DNA of 32,524 nucleotides, taken from assembly GCA_937921775.1 (NCBI GenBank), contig CAKZUK010000219.1, forward strand, positions 1-32,524, written 5' to 3'. Under the pieces are notes generated by a model. That model saw only the letters and a program-made list of their open reading frames with translations, did not search any database and was not told where the DNA came from. Shown one piece after another: positions 7,696 to 15,559 of this stretch. How positions within the stretch are numbered: the first letter of the stretch is position 1; every line of letters starts with the position of its first letter. The stretch comes from an uncultured Saprospiraceae bacterium. Lineage in GTDB: Bacteria > Bacteroidota > Bacteroidia > Chitinophagales > Saprospiraceae. Made by a program: the position numbers and the translations under genes.

Positions 7696-8637
7696 ATGAA
7701 ATTTCCTGCGCCTATTCCAATACAAGAAATCGCCACCCAAATCAATGCCAAAATAATAGGTAACGATTCCCTGTTTGCAACAGGTATTAACGAAATCCAT
7801 AAAGTACAAGCTGGAGACATCACCTTCGTAGACGTACAAAAGTATTTCGATAAATCGCTTAACTCAGCTGCTACCATCATTATTCTCAACGAAGAAACAG
7901 AATGCCCTCCCGGCAAAGCACTCCTCGTTTGCGATCAAGCTTTTGAAGCTTACAATAGTTTGGTGCTCGCACACCGCCCGCGAGTCGCCCTCTCAGAAAG
8001 CATTCATCCTACAGCGATTATACATCCGTCAGCGATTATCGAACCCAATGTCGTGATCGGTCCACAGGTCCGAATCGGAAAGTACACGCATATACAAGCT
8101 AATGTAGTGATTGCCGAGCATACACAAATTGGTGACCACGTAATCATACAATCCGGTTCCGTCATCGGAACAGAAGCTTTCTATTTCAAACGTTATCCAG
8201 AAGGGTTTAAAAAGTGGAGGTCAGGAGGAAGAGTTATAATTGAAGATCATGTAGATGTTGGAGCTTGCTGTACCATCAATAAAGGGGTATCAGGTGATAC
8301 GATCGTAGGAGCAGGAACAAAATTAGATGCACAGGTACATCTCGGGCACGGAGTAGTAGTAGGAAAAAACTGCCTCTTTGCTGCTCAAGTTGGTATTGGC
8401 GGAAAGACAATAATAGGGAATGAAGTGATCCTTTATGGGCAAGTAGGAATCACTCAAAATTTAGTAATAGGAGACAATGTAACCGTTCTAGCAAAGTCCG
8501 GAGTGTCCAAAAATATAGCATCCGGAAAAGTATACTTCGGAGCCCCTGCCCAAGAAGCCCGTCAACAGTTTCGAGTCATAGCCGCTCTACGCCAACTCCC
8601 CGACCTTCTCAAAAATTATAACAAAAAAAAGGACTAA
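7696..8637 (+). CDS. LpxD-family UDP-3-O-acylglucosamine N-acyltransferase-like protein
   Basis: A 313-residue left-handed parallel beta-helix acyltransferase. Residues 1-95 are the uridine-binding N-terminal domain of the LpxD type (ending near FEAYNSLVLAHRP). Residues about 100-275 carry hexapeptide repeats ([IV]-G-x-x-x-x type). The block KLDAQVHLGHGVVVG contains H218 at the position of the catalytic histidine of LpxD. A C-terminal helix follows. LpxD adds the second 3-hydroxyacyl chain to UDP-acylglucosamine in lipid A synthesis, using acyl-ACP, in the cytoplasm. The protein is somewhat shorter than E. coli LpxD (341) and lies outside any lpxC-fabZ-lpxA cluster, so it may be the second LpxD paralogue seen in many Bacteroidota rather than the housekeeping copy. 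I withhold a gene symbol for that reason. Confidence 0.82.
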   Translation: MKFPAPIPIQEIATQINAKIIGNDSLFATGINEIHKVQAGDITFVDVQKYFDKSLNSAATIIILNEETECPPGKALLVCDQAFEAYNSLVLAHRPRVALSESIHPTAIIHPSAIIEPNVVIGPQVRIGKYTHIQANVVIAEHTQIGDHVIIQSGSVIGTEAFYFKRYPEGFKKWRSGGRVIIEDHVDVGACCTINKGVSGDTIVGAGTKLDAQVHLGHGVVVGKNCLFAAQVGIGGKTIIGNEVILYGQVGITQNLVIGDNVTVLAKSGVSKNIASGKVYFGAPAQEARQQFRVIAALRQLPDLLKNYNKKKD

Positions 8638-8704
8638 AAAAAACGAACTATGTGATCTGTATATAGAGCATCCAAATCTGCGAAGCCCTTATTGTCATCA
8701 ATCC

Positions 8705-10261
8705 CTACTCCAATTCAGAGATCTTACCCTCAGAAATTCGCAAGGCAGCTCCTCGACTCTCACCACTAGCGCGCTCCTTCACCGTTTCGGCATAAAACCA
8801 CTCGGCTTTCAATTCTTCCAGATTAGCAGTCAACAAGAGGTACCCATGTTGATGTAAATTGACATACTTCAAATGAGGATTTCGCTGCATGTAAATACCT
8901 TGTGTAAGTTGAACCGTGTCCATCGTAGCATATTCATCATAGTTGGAAGAAGTAATGCTCGGGGTCGCCAATTCAACCGCGACAGTACTTCCATCTTTTT
9001 GATATGAAGCTATGTCCTTAGGTACTTCAAAAGCCCAACTACAATGCGTATCACCAGTTACAAAAACAATATCGCTAATTTGATTTTCATCAAAAAAGGA
9101 AATCAATTGCTGTTTCTCCGCAGGGTAGCCATCCCAAGCATCCATGTTTCGGGGTTTCTCAGGGAAAATATCTCGTTGATCCAATGGCGCAAAAATTACC
9201 TGATTACCAATGATGCGCCATTTGGCCTGCGAGCCCGCTAGTGTTTTTGTAAACCATTCCAACTGTTGCTGGCCCAGCATAGACCGATCATCATCATTGT
9301 AATTTGCATCAGCCATATTCTCTGATGGTTCAGTTCGACCTGCCAAACGCTCATCGAGCATGATCAGATCGGCCACCTTTCCAAGCTCAATTTTTCGATA
9401 AAGTTGACCACCAACATTTTCTCGAATCGGCATCCATTCATAATACGCCTTCCTAGCTGCTTCTCGCCGACTAATATAATCTCCTTCTGTATCTTCCGTA
9501 TGATTCTGTGCTCCCGAAACATGCGCATCGTTACTGATTTCATGATCATCCCAAATCATCACAAACGGATGCATCTGATGCACTTTTTGAAAATCTTGAT
9601 CCAATCGATATTGACCATAGCGAGTTCTATAATCGCTGAGTTTTAACAATTCTTTTGCAGGGATATGCAGCCGCTGTAGACTTGTGTCGCCATATCCTCC
9701 TGGTGCATATTCATAGATGTAATCTCCAAGGTGAACTACTGCATCCAGATTCTCTCGTTTCGCTATTCGTGCAAAACTATTGTAGTAGCCAAATTCATAA
9801 TTGGTACAACTTACCACCGCTAACTGAACCTCTTTAGTTTCGTTGGATGGGGCCGTTTTGGTACGTCCAACAACGGATGATTTTCCTTTAGAAATAAACT
9901 TGTAGTAATAATAAGTATCCACTTCCAAGCCAGCTACATCTACTTTTATGGTGTAATCTTTTTCCGGTTCAGCATTCGAAAACCCCTTAGCCACAATGTT
10001 TTTAAATTCCTTATCAGTCGCCATCTCCCATCGTACCTGCACCATCCCTGGGTGCCGTGGCGTAAGCCTCGTCCAAATAATAACTCGATCATAAAGTGGA
10101 TCACCAGATGCGACACCATGGTAAAATGGCTGCAGACTTTCGTCAAATAGCTTAGTCGTCCCATCATCCGGAAACGTAGGCTTCGGTGCCTCTCCACATT
10201 GAGAAAGTAAAAAGAAAGCAAGTCCCAGAAGTAGAACTTTGAGAGAAGATTGTTTGTCCAT
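8705..10261 (-). CDS. PhoD-type alkaline phosphatase lipoprotein
   Basis: Read from the internal ATG at 10261, which begins a clean lipoprotein signal (KVLLLGLAFFLLSQC, lipid Cys C22), the protein has 518 residues; an upstream ATG at 10303 would add 14 residues without signal character. Residues about 46-135 form the Ig-like PhoD N-terminal domain (YHGVASGDP...IIWTRLTP). The metallophosphatase follows: SCTNYEFGYYN with C152, HLGDYIYEY with D180, WDDHEISND at 238-245, GNQV and GDTHCSW with H406. PhoD enzymes are Ca2+/Fe3+ phosphomono- and diesterases; here it would face the periplasm or the cell surface. No pho-box-like operator is evident. It converges on the LpxD-family gene, 67 bases apart. 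Confidence 0.9.
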   Translation of the reverse strand: MDKQSSLKVLLLGLAFFLLSQCGEAPKPTFPDDGTTKLFDESLQPFYHGVASGDPLYDRVIIWTRLTPRHPGMVQVRWEMATDKEFKNIVAKGFSNAEPEKDYTIKVDVAGLEVDTYYYYKFISKGKSSVVGRTKTAPSNETKEVQLAVVSCTNYEFGYYNSFARIAKRENLDAVVHLGDYIYEYAPGGYGDTSLQRLHIPAKELLKLSDYRTRYGQYRLDQDFQKVHQMHPFVMIWDDHEISNDAHVSGAQNHTEDTEGDYISRREAARKAYYEWMPIRENVGGQLYRKIELGKVADLIMLDERLAGRTEPSENMADANYNDDDRSMLGQQQLEWFTKTLAGSQAKWRIIGNQVIFAPLDQRDIFPEKPRNMDAWDGYPAEKQQLISFFDENQISDIVFVTGDTHCSWAFEVPKDIASYQKDGSTVAVELATPSITSSNYDEYATMDTVQLTQGIYMQRNPHLKYVNLHQHGYLLLTANLEELKAEWFYAETVKERASGESRGAALRISEGKISELE

Positions 10262-10360
10262 TATTATTTTGGTTTTAAATTTGTTCAAGCCGATTGTCCT
10301 CATGTTCTTAGTCTGAAAGACTTATTCACCAAACCATGGAGCATCGGCCCAAATACTCGA

Positions 10361-10915
10361 CTACTTCTTCCATTTAATTCCGCAACCTACGCTAAGATGT
10401 TGCTCCTCAATTTCTTCTCCCTTTAAAGTAGATTGAATCGCAGCACGCAAATCATCACCAGTTACAGGAACACTATTTCCCGGACGAGATGCATCAAATC
10501 GACCACGATAAGCGAGTTTCATCTCACCATCAAAAACATAAAATTCAGGTGTGCAGGCTGCATCATAGGCTTTTGCTACTTCTTGATGTTTGTCATATAA
10601 ATATGGAAAAGGAAACTTCAGAACTTTAGCTACGATACGCATTTTGTCAGGACTATCATCCGGATAATTTTCAACATCGTTTGAGCTTATCGCAATGAAA
10701 GAAACGCCATCGTTCTTAAATTCGTTAGCTAGTGCGACCATCCCTGCATTTAAGTGAATGACAAAAGGACAGTGATTGCAAATGAACATAACGACGGTTG
10801 CCTTATTTGATTTTAAATCGTCAAGACTATAGTAATTGCCGGATACCGTATCCATGATGTGAAAGTTTGGAGCTAGGGTTCCAAGAGGAAGCATGTTTGA
10901 TTCTGTAAGTGCCAT
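10361..10915 (-). CDS. Thioredoxin-fold (AhpC/TSA-like) protein with CNHC active site
   Basis: From the preferred start at 10915 (MALTESNMLPLG) the protein has 184 residues; a longer frame starting at 10963 would translate low-complexity intergenic sequence (MAVAISIAYNNYTINF) and is rejected. It has no signal peptide and is probably cytoplasmic. Features are the peroxiredoxin/TlpA-like start LGTLAPNF, the redox motif C46-N-H-C49 followed by PFV, and the cis-proline region CTPEFYVFD with P123 and a further Cys at 121. This CNHCPFV family of thioredoxin-like proteins is widespread and usually annotated only by fold. The physiological substrate is unknown. It is followed in the same direction by the PhoD gene, about 100 bases away, with no clear promoter between them. 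Confidence 0.85.
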   Translation of the reverse strand: MALTESNMLPLGTLAPNFHIMDTVSGNYYSLDDLKSNKATVVMFICNHCPFVIHLNAGMVALANEFKNDGVSFIAISSNDVENYPDDSPDKMRIVAKVLKFPFPYLYDKHQEVAKAYDAACTPEFYVFDGEMKLAYRGRFDASRPGNSVPVTGDDLRAAIQSTLKGEEIEEQHLSVGCGIKWKK

Positions 10916-10937
10916 AAAATTGATTGTATAATTATTG

Positions 10938-10997
10938 TAAGCTATTGAAATTGCAACTGCCATTGCAACTGATATTTAATTGCCACTACCACTGCTA
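10938..10997. repeat. Low-complexity GCAACTGCCATTGC-type intergenic repeat
   Basis: This stretch between the M15 peptidase gene and the thioredoxin-like gene is made of near-repeats of attgcaactgcca and attgccactaccactgc. The 9-mer tgccattgc recurs at 15541-15549 in another intergenic spacer with the same flavour. I see no coding sense in it. Confidence 0.4.
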
Positions 10998-10999
10998 TT

Positions 11000-11851
11000 C
11001 TACAAACAAGTCCCACTAATCCCCAGTACATATTTCCCAACTACATCAATCTCAGCAGCCGTTTCTGACCCCTCAAAGCCACGGACTAATTTGTTATCCA
11101 AGCGTAATTGATATTGTTGAGTCAACTTAAGGGCAACGGGAAGGTAAGACCAGTGCCATTTTTCTTCATTGTATCCATCCGGACGTTCTGTTCCTTTTGG
11201 AGTATAAGGTTGGCAGAAACCATATTCAGCAGCGTGTGCCTTTAGCCATTCGTATTCTTTTAATCCTTTGCCTTTTTCAAAATAACTATTGGTGAAAGCA
11301 TTAAGGTCAAAGTCTGTTCCCCAGTGATGTCTTGAAGTGCCCGGCATGGAACTGTATTCCAAGATCTTGAGTGCTCGATCCTTTCCGACAGGGTATTTTT
11401 TCTTAGCATTTTCTTTGCCTTCCAAAAGTCTTGTTCCATTCCACTTTCCTTCCCAGATTACTTTTTGGGCACTAAAATTTCTTGTGGCTGATTTGATCGT
11501 AAAATTAACACCATCTTTTTTTGCGGTTTCAGTCATTCGAAGAAAAGCATCGTAAGTATCCTTTCGCAAAAACATCCCCTTCCGAGAAGCATGCTTAATC
11601 TCAACTTCAATAAAGTCCGCATGTTTTGCAGGAACAAACTTTCCTCTCAAATAATCATCAGTAATACTTGAATCCATTACAATCGGATTTATAGTTTGCT
11701 CTGTTACGACCGGAGGCGAAGTATTCGTTTCTGCTTTAACAAATAAAGGCAATTCTTGCTCACCCGTATTCCCTTCAGAAGTTCCACATGAGGCCAAGCT
11801 CATTAAAGAAATCATCAATGCAAAAACATAAAGTGAAATATCCCGTCTCAT
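11000..11851 (-). CDS. M15-family (VanY-like) D-alanyl-D-alanine carboxypeptidase lipoprotein
   Basis: Read from ATG at 11851, the 283-residue protein starts with a canonical lipobox, SLASC (C22); the longer frame from 11875 adds eight residues before the signal and is less likely. Residues 60-245 match peptidase M15/VanY: SATRNFSAQ near 121-129, the zinc motif SRHHWGTDFD with H175 and D182, and EKWHW with E230 and H233. All catalytic and metal residues are present. Such enzymes trim the terminal D-Ala from peptidoglycan stem peptides in the periplasm. There is no van cluster, sensor kinase or ligase nearby, so it is more likely a wall-remodelling enzyme than a glycopeptide-resistance gene. 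Confidence 0.88.
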   Translation of the reverse strand: MRRDISLYVFALMISLMSLASCGTSEGNTGEQELPLFVKAETNTSPPVVTEQTINPIVMDSSITDDYLRGKFVPAKHADFIEVEIKHASRKGMFLRKDTYDAFLRMTETAKKDGVNFTIKSATRNFSAQKVIWEGKWNGTRLLEGKENAKKKYPVGKDRALKILEYSSMPGTSRHHWGTDFDLNAFTNSYFEKGKGLKEYEWLKAHAAEYGFCQPYTPKGTERPDGYNEEKWHWSYLPVALKLTQQYQLRLDNKLVRGFEGSETAAEIDVVGKYVLGISGTCL

Positions 11852-11939
11852 AAAATCATTTTTAAAAATACACAATCATGCTCGTTTACAGCTCCGCAGT
11901 AGATATGAACTCTTCTTGTCCTCCATTGAAGAAACAAGC

Positions 11940-13361
11940 TCAATACTCAAATTCCATTTGCTCATAAGGAAATCCAAATAAGCACTTCTTTCGAATTAAA
12001 TCTGCAGCTTTAGCTGGTACCATCTCATCCCAGCCCTTCTCATCCGTCTTTAACATACGATGGACTTCCTTCGAAAAAATATGAAGAATGTCAGGGTTGA
12101 AACCTTCGACATCTACAATCTGTCCACAGTTCATCAAATGCTGATACAGAAATTTAATTCCTTCTGGTACAGGTAAGTTTTTACAAGTCATTAACTCTTC
12201 ACTCCCTTCTTGTAAAGATGGATAAGTATACAACTTTACATTCCGACTAAAGATTTCACCAAAAGCAGCCAGTAATTGGCCGTCCATATTTTGATGATAT
12301 TTTTCACTTACCAAATCCAACACTTCTCGAACACCTCTTACCAACCCCAGTTTCTTAACTTTATAATCCGATAAATAACTAGTCAATTTTTGATGATCTT
12401 CACAGTTGGAGACCACTACTGTTTGTCCTAATGCGCACAACAAGTCTGCTCGATCCAAAAAGTCTTTTTCGTCAAGGGGACAATCACTACATAGGTTATC
12501 CATTGTGATTTCCGTTAATAAATAAGTCTTACCACCGTCAGGTCCCACATCATTTCTAAACTGCTCCATGCTAGAGCGAATCATATCCATATTGACTAAA
12601 GTTGCTGGACGGAAACTCCCTCTAACTACCAACACATTCTTCTTGTATAAAAATTCAGAAGCATGAATGTTTTTTCCATCAGGACCAAAAATTGCCACAT
12701 TACTCAAGCCATGTTTGACCAACATTAAACTCAACCAACGATTATCTAAATCAACAAAATCAGGTCCGGTGATGCGCACCATGTCGATGGCCATCCGGTC
12801 ATGAAGATTGTCCATTAAGGATTGCAATAAAACCTCAGGATCTTCGTGATAATTGTAGCAAGCATAAATCAAATTCACACCCAGTATACCTACTGCTTGC
12901 TGTTGCAACTTATTGTCGTTGTCTAGCATCTTTACATGCAAAATAATATCATTGGGTTCACCTCCAGGCGTTAATTGAAATCTAAGTCCAAGCCATCCAT
13001 GTCCCTTTACAGTACGCGTATAATTGATGGCAGCCACGGAGTCCGCAAAAATAAAAAAGTTAGTATCTGGTCGTTCGGTCGAAAGTCTGGATTCCATCAA
13101 ATCATATTCGTGATCCAGCATTTTATAAATTCTGTTTTCACAAACATAACGTCCGGAAGTTTCGACACCATAAATTTTATCAGAGACAACTTTGTCGTAA
13201 GCGGACATGGATTTGGCAATAGTACCAGCTGCTGCTCCTACTTGAAAAAAGTATCGCGCTACTTCTTGTCCAGCCCCAATTTCTGAAAAGGTGCCGTATA
13301 TTTTATCATTGAGATTAATCTCAAGTGCTTTTTGATCTGTTTCGAGTGCTTGTCGTTTCAT
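11940..13361 (-). CDS. Conserved protein of unknown function (EIGAGQEVARYFF family)
   Basis: From the internal ATG at 13361 (MKRQALETDQKALEINLND) it has 473 residues; the longer frame from 13403 adds 14 residues that look like leader. There is no signal peptide or membrane segment, so it is probably cytoplasmic. Hallmarks: GTFSEIGAGQEVARYFF at about 24-39, then GAAAGTIAKSMSAYDK, then HGWLGLRFQ near 121-129, GPDGKNIHASEFLY near 226-239 and a C291-x-x-C294 pair. I recognise this as a family conserved across several phyla, for which databases carry unreliable labels (I recall nicotinate-nucleotide adenylyltransferase and TonB-dependent receptor); none of the motifs of those proteins is visible. 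It is divergent from mnmG, with a 254-base shared upstream region. Confidence 0.75.
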   Translation of the reverse strand: MKRQALETDQKALEINLNDKIYGTFSEIGAGQEVARYFFQVGAAAGTIAKSMSAYDKVVSDKIYGVETSGRYVCENRIYKMLDHEYDLMESRLSTERPDTNFFIFADSVAAINYTRTVKGHGWLGLRFQLTPGGEPNDIILHVKMLDNDNKLQQQAVGILGVNLIYACYNYHEDPEVLLQSLMDNLHDRMAIDMVRITGPDFVDLDNRWLSLMLVKHGLSNVAIFGPDGKNIHASEFLYKKNVLVVRGSFRPATLVNMDMIRSSMEQFRNDVGPDGGKTYLLTEITMDNLCSDCPLDEKDFLDRADLLCALGQTVVVSNCEDHQKLTSYLSDYKVKKLGLVRGVREVLDLVSEKYHQNMDGQLLAAFGEIFSRNVKLYTYPSLQEGSEELMTCKNLPVPEGIKFLYQHLMNCGQIVDVEGFNPDILHIFSKEVHRMLKTDEKGWDEMVPAKAADLIRKKCLFGFPYEQMEFEY

Positions 13362-13452
13362 GTCACTATTAAATTTGATTGGAACTACTAAGGGACGGAA
13401 CAAAATAATTCCGTCAAACTATTTAATTGCCTTTTGGGTTTATAGAACGTCC

Positions 13453-13468
13453 CAAAATTACAAAATTA
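13453..13468 (-). promoter_or_regulatory. Tandem -7 boxes for the 473-residue conserved gene
   Basis: On the minus strand TAATTTTG occurs twice, at 13468-13461 and 13460-13453, exactly abutting. Either would fit the TAnnTTTG consensus and give a leader of roughly 75-95 bases. No convincing TTTG partner lies about 20 bases upstream of them. Confidence 0.4.
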
Positions 13469-13572
13469 TACGGAGCTGAAGTAAAAAGGGTTTTATCTTA
13501 TGTAAATCAATTAGTAGAGATCTAATTTGAGATACTAATATTTATATAAAAGCATTAATCAACTCTTTTTCG

Positions 13573-13580
13573 TAATTTTG
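13573..13580 (+). promoter_or_regulatory. -7 box (TAATTTTG) for mnmG
   Basis: A perfect TAnnTTTG box 36 bases upstream of the mnmG start. The TTTG -33 element is not evident at the expected position, so the call rests on one box. Confidence 0.45.
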
Positions 13581-13615
13581 TACTCAATAATAACAAAAAA
13601 AAACATTCAAATTAA

Positions 13616-15481
13616 ATGTTTCCAAAATACGACGTCATAGTAGTAGGTGCAGGTCACGCAGGTTGTGAGGCCGCCGTAGCCGCTGCCAACATGGGTAGCA
13701 AGGTGATGCTGGTTACTATGAACATGAATACCATTGCCCAAATGTCCTGTAATCCCGCTATGGGAGGGGTGGCTAAGGGCCAAATTGTACGAGAGGTGGA
13801 CGCACTAGGTGGATACTCAGGTATTGTGACGGATCATACCATGATTCAGTTTAGAATGCTCAATCTTTCTAAAGGACCTGCCATGTGGAGCCCACGTGCT
13901 CAAAGTGATCGAATGCTATTTGCAGGTAAATGGCGCAAAATGTTGGAAGAAAACGTAAATATCGACTTTTGGCAGGAGATGGTGACGGGACTTGTCGTCA
14001 AAGATGGTCGTGTGTGTGGCGTCAGTACAGGTATGGGGGTTGAGATCGAAAGTGATTCAGTGGTATTAACAAATGGAACATTCCTAAATGGTTTGATCCA
14101 TATCGGAGAAAAGCAATTTGGAGGTGGACGTGCAGGCGAACGTGCTGCAACTGGGATTACAGAACAGTTGGTCGCGCTGGGCTTTGAAGCAGGAAGAATG
14201 AAAACTGGAACACCGCCACGTGTGGATGGTCGTTCACTGGATTGGGATAAAATGGAAGTACAGCCAGGTGATGAAGAACCGGGGAAATTTTCCTACACCG
14301 ATACGCCGAGGCTGACCAAACAACGTCCTTGTCATATCGCCTACACCAGTCAGGCTGTGCATGATGTTTTAAAAACTGGCTTTGATCGATCTCCAATGTT
14401 CAATGGTCGTATCCAAGGGATTGGACCACGCTATTGTCCCTCTATTGAAGATAAAATTGAACGCTTTGCAGAACGTGATAGTCATCAGTTATTTGTAGAG
14501 CCAGAAGGCTGGGATACCTGCGAAATTTATGTGAATGGATTTTCATCTTCATTGCCAGAGGATGTGCAGTACAAAGCTTTGCGCAAAATTGTTGGTTTTG
14601 AAAATGCGAAAATGTTCCGCCCAGGTTATGCCATAGAATATGATTTCTTTCAACCAACACAACTGAAAGTTTCTTTGGAAACTCGTTTGATAAAGAATCT
14701 ATTCTTTGCCGGTCAGATAAATGGAACGACAGGTTACGAAGAGGCAGCCTGCCAAGGATTAATGGCTGGCGTCAATGCACACCTTGCGGTAAAAGAAGAA
14801 GAACCATTTGTACTAAAAAGATCAGAGGCCTACATCGGTGTACTCATTGATGACTTGATTAACAAAGGAACCAAAGAGCCTTACCGAATGTTTACTTCAC
14901 GTGCAGAATACCGAATTTTGCTACGACAAGACAATGCAGATTTGCGATTGACGCCACTAGCACAAGCATTAGGAATGGATCATATGGATGAGCGAATGGA
15001 AAAGGTAGTTATCAAGGAAACGCAACAAAAAGAATTGATTTCCTTCTTTAAGAAATTGAGCGCCGATCCATCTGAAATTAATCCTTTTTTAGAAACAGTA
15101 GGTTCCAAGCCGCTGAAGCAGAAAGTGAAAATGAATATGGTTATCCTCCGTCCTAACGTAGGAATCAAAGCGTTGCGTCAACACGCACCCGCTCTAAATG
15201 ACTTTCTAAATAACTACGACGAAGAGGTGATTTCTTTAGCAGAAACAACCTTGAAATACGAAGGCTACATCCGTAAGGAAGAAGAGATGGTAGAGAAAAT
15301 GAATAGACTGGAGGAAGTAAAGCTGAATGAAGACTTGAATTACAATGGTCTAGTCTCTCTCTCATTAGAAGCCCGTGAAAAATTGACCCAGTTACAGCCG
15401 CGTACCATCGGTCAGGCTAGTCGAATAAGTGGCGTTTCACCTTCTGATATCTCTGTGTTGTTGGTGCATATGGGAAGGTAA
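13616..15481 (+). CDS. mnmG: tRNA uridine 5-carboxymethylaminomethyl modification enzyme MnmG (GidA)
   Basis: A full-length 621-residue FAD protein. Residues 5-30 hold the dinucleotide-binding motif VIVVGAGHAGCEAA, C45 sits in AQMSCNPAMGG, GTPPRVDGRSLDWD lies near 198, a conserved Cys (C274) sits in RYCPSIEDK, and the second FAD block AGQINGTTGYEEAACQGLMAG lies near 365-385 (the key Gly-rich portion). The C-terminal helical domain, to about residue 620, binds tRNA and MnmE. With MnmE it installs the cmnm5 group on U34 of tRNAs reading split codon boxes. The ATG at 13616 follows an A-rich leader. It is not next to mnmE or rsmG here and appears monocistronic, closed by the hairpin at 15490-15541. 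Confidence 0.98.
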   Translation: MFPKYDVIVVGAGHAGCEAAVAAANMGSKVMLVTMNMNTIAQMSCNPAMGGVAKGQIVREVDALGGYSGIVTDHTMIQFRMLNLSKGPAMWSPRAQSDRMLFAGKWRKMLEENVNIDFWQEMVTGLVVKDGRVCGVSTGMGVEIESDSVVLTNGTFLNGLIHIGEKQFGGGRAGERAATGITEQLVALGFEAGRMKTGTPPRVDGRSLDWDKMEVQPGDEEPGKFSYTDTPRLTKQRPCHIAYTSQAVHDVLKTGFDRSPMFNGRIQGIGPRYCPSIEDKIERFAERDSHQLFVEPEGWDTCEIYVNGFSSSLPEDVQYKALRKIVGFENAKMFRPGYAIEYDFFQPTQLKVSLETRLIKNLFFAGQINGTTGYEEAACQGLMAGVNAHLAVKEEEPFVLKRSEAYIGVLIDDLINKGTKEPYRMFTSRAEYRILLRQDNADLRLTPLAQALGMDHMDERMEKVVIKETQQKELISFFKKLSADPSEINPFLETVGSKPLKQKVKMNMVILRPNVGIKALRQHAPALNDFLNNYDEEVISLAETTLKYEGYIRKEEEMVEKMNRLEEVKLNEDLNYNGLVSLSLEAREKLTQLQPRTIGQASRISGVSPSDISVLLVHMGR

Positions 15482-15489
15482 AAAACTAA

Positions 15490-15541
15490 AGTGTTAGTTG
15501 CAGTGATAATTTTAATTGCAAATTCCACTGCGACTAACATT
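15490..15541. repeat. Hairpin between converging mnmG and the M48-like gene
   Basis: gttagttgcagtg (15493-15505) pairs with cactgcgactaac (15526-15538) over 13 positions with one G-U, and the stem extends to 15490/15541. The loop is about 20 nt and AT-rich. It lies in the spacer between two converging genes, where it can block read-through both ways, but no good T tract follows on either strand. Its right flank (tgccattgccaattt) shares the word tgccattgc with the repeat near 10960. Confidence 0.55.
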
Positions 15542-15559
15542 GCCATTGCCAATTTAATT

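Noticed and set aside
8638..8704. Terminator between the converging LpxD-family and PhoD genes
   Set aside because: A-rich sequence but no stem of useful length; only a weak gat/atc pairing.
10916..10963. N-terminal extension MAVAISIAYNNYTINF of the thioredoxin-like protein
   Set aside because: It translates a low-complexity intergenic repeat and is not hydrophobic enough for a signal; the family starts near MALTES.
11000..11851. Vancomycin-resistance determinant
   Set aside because: The enzyme is VanY-like but there is no vanS/vanR, vanH, ligase or vanX nearby; a general wall carboxypeptidase explains it.
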